Of a stretch of 64,000 bases of DNA, positions 63,559-64,000 are shown piece by piece. Position 1 is the stretch's first letter; each line of letters begins with the position of its first letter. The notes beneath the pieces were generated by a model. The model saw only the letters and a program-made list of their open reading frames with translations, was not told the DNA's origin and searched no databases. The DNA lies in contig NZ_JAFKOJ010000003.1 in assembly GCF_017303275.1 (NCBI RefSeq), positions 310,001-374,000 on the forward strand, read 5' to 3'. A program made the translations under genes and the position numbers. The DNA comes from Bacillus sp. NTK034. Lineage in GTDB: Bacteria; Bacillota; Bacilli; Bacillales; Cytobacillaceae.

Positions 63559-64000
63559 ATGAAAGCGGAAACAAAAAGAGAAATAAAAAACTATCAAGGC
63601 AGTGAGCTTCATGCTAAGGGCTGGATTCAGGAAGCAGCACTCCGCATGCTGATGAATAACTTGGACAAAGAGGTTGCAGAGATCCCTGAAGAGCTGGTTG
63701 TATACGGCGGGATCGGAAAGGCAGCGCGAAATTGGGATTGTTATGACGCGATTGTCAAAACATTGCATGAATTAGAAGACAATGAAACACTTCTTGTCCA
63801 ATCCGGAAAGCCGGTTGCCGTTTTTAAATCACATAAAGATGCACCGAAGGTATTAATCGCCAACTCGAATCTTGTGCCTGCCTGGGCAAATTGGGATACC
63901 TTTCATGAGCTTGATAAGAAAGGCCTGATGATGTATGGCCAAATGACAGCCGGAAGCTGGATTTACATCGGTAGCCAGGGAATTGTACAAGGAACCTACG
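63559..64000 (+). CDS. hutU: Urocanate hydratase, N-terminal 147 codons
   Basis: This gene runs off the right edge. The visible part has the urocanase signature [17 protein letters not shown] (about residues 49-65) and [12 protein letters not shown], matching the NAD-dependent enzyme that hydrates urocanate in histidine breakdown. ATG 63559 follows TTGGAGGG. No hutP or hutH precedes it here, unlike B. subtilis, so its regulation may differ; the AraC-type gene upstream is a possible but unproven regulator. Confidence 0.93.
   Translation, partial: MKAETKREIKNYQGSELHAKGWIQEAALRMLMNNLDKEVAEIPEELVVYGGIGKAARNWDCYDAIVKTLHELEDNETLLVQSGKPVAVFKSHKDAPKVLIANSNLVPAWANWDTFHELDKKGLMMYGQMTAGSWIYIGSQGIVQGTY

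Noticed and set aside
1-64000. CRISPR array, prophage, transposase, tRNA or rRNA genes
   Set aside because: No regularly spaced direct repeats, phage or transposase genes, tRNA-like cloverleaf or rRNA segments were seen on either strand.

Overview
The window is a chromosomal segment of a low-GC, endospore-forming member of the Bacillaceae (Bacillus/Cytobacillus-like). The evidence is the H-type small acid-soluble spore protein, an Sda-like checkpoint peptide, a YhcN-type spore lipoprotein, a DUF3231 protein, an aa3-type menaquinol oxidase (qoxABCD), many TTG starts behind strong AAGGAGG sites, and riboswitch-controlled operons typical of the family. I see no prophage, integrase, transposase, CRISPR array, rRNA or tRNA gene. 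Both ends are cut inside genes: pxpB on the left and hutU on the right.

Layout. 1-3.6 kb: partial pxpB, a HEPN-CBS fusion gene, and the preQ1-riboswitch-controlled queCDE operon. 3.7-7.5 kb: polyamine ABC importer potABCD. 7.5-14.4 kb: an exported divergent polysaccharide deacetylase, a copy of a composite intergenic repeat, a 50-residue membrane peptide, a sensor kinase, a second FtsH-like protease, the TPP-riboswitch thiamine transporter thiT and two small genes, one behind a doubled operator-like palindrome. 14.4-18.3 kb: qoxABCD. 18.6-31.3 kb: ordinary single genes (threonine aldolase, CAP lipoprotein, EamA exporter, beta-propeller protein, DUF3231, truncated haemoglobin, aldo-keto reductase, tandem AbrB-fold protein, DUF3889, HAD phosphatase) with many very small proteins. 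31.4-39.2 kb: the SAM-riboswitch operon metI-metC-yitJ-metH. 39.4-48 kb: sspH, 2-oxoglutarate dehydrogenase odhA-odhB separated by a structured 265-bp spacer, an Sda-like gene and an acyl-CoA synthetase. 48-57 kb: YkqA-like protein, YhcN, a second-type YidC, a flippase-like membrane protein, a DUF1906 protein and NAD salvage genes pncB-nadE. 57-64 kb: pflBA behind an Fnr-type box, a LysM-CAP protein, a second copy of the composite repeat, a cupredoxin, an atypical AraC response regulator and the start of hutU.

How genes work together. metI and metC convert O-acylhomoserine to homocysteine. yitJ supplies methyl-tetrahydrofolate and probably a homocysteine methyltransferase activity, and metH finishes methionine synthesis with B12; all four sit behind one SAM riboswitch. 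queCDE make the 7-deazaguanine precursor of queuosine under preQ1 feedback, but queF is not beside them. Fermentative pflBA and the haemoglobin gene glbN each carry a perfect TGTGA-N6-TCACA box placed exactly 41.5 bp upstream of the start site predicted from the -10 box, which suggests a shared low-oxygen regulon.

The observations most worth checking are the structured odhA-odhB spacer, the composite repeat family, the HEPN-CBS fusion, the tandem AbrB protein, the two -41.5 Fnr boxes, the doubled palindrome at 14.0 kb, the response regulator with Glu in place of the phospho-acceptor Asp, and an open frame upstream of yidC whose start codon appears to have mutated from ATG to ATC.
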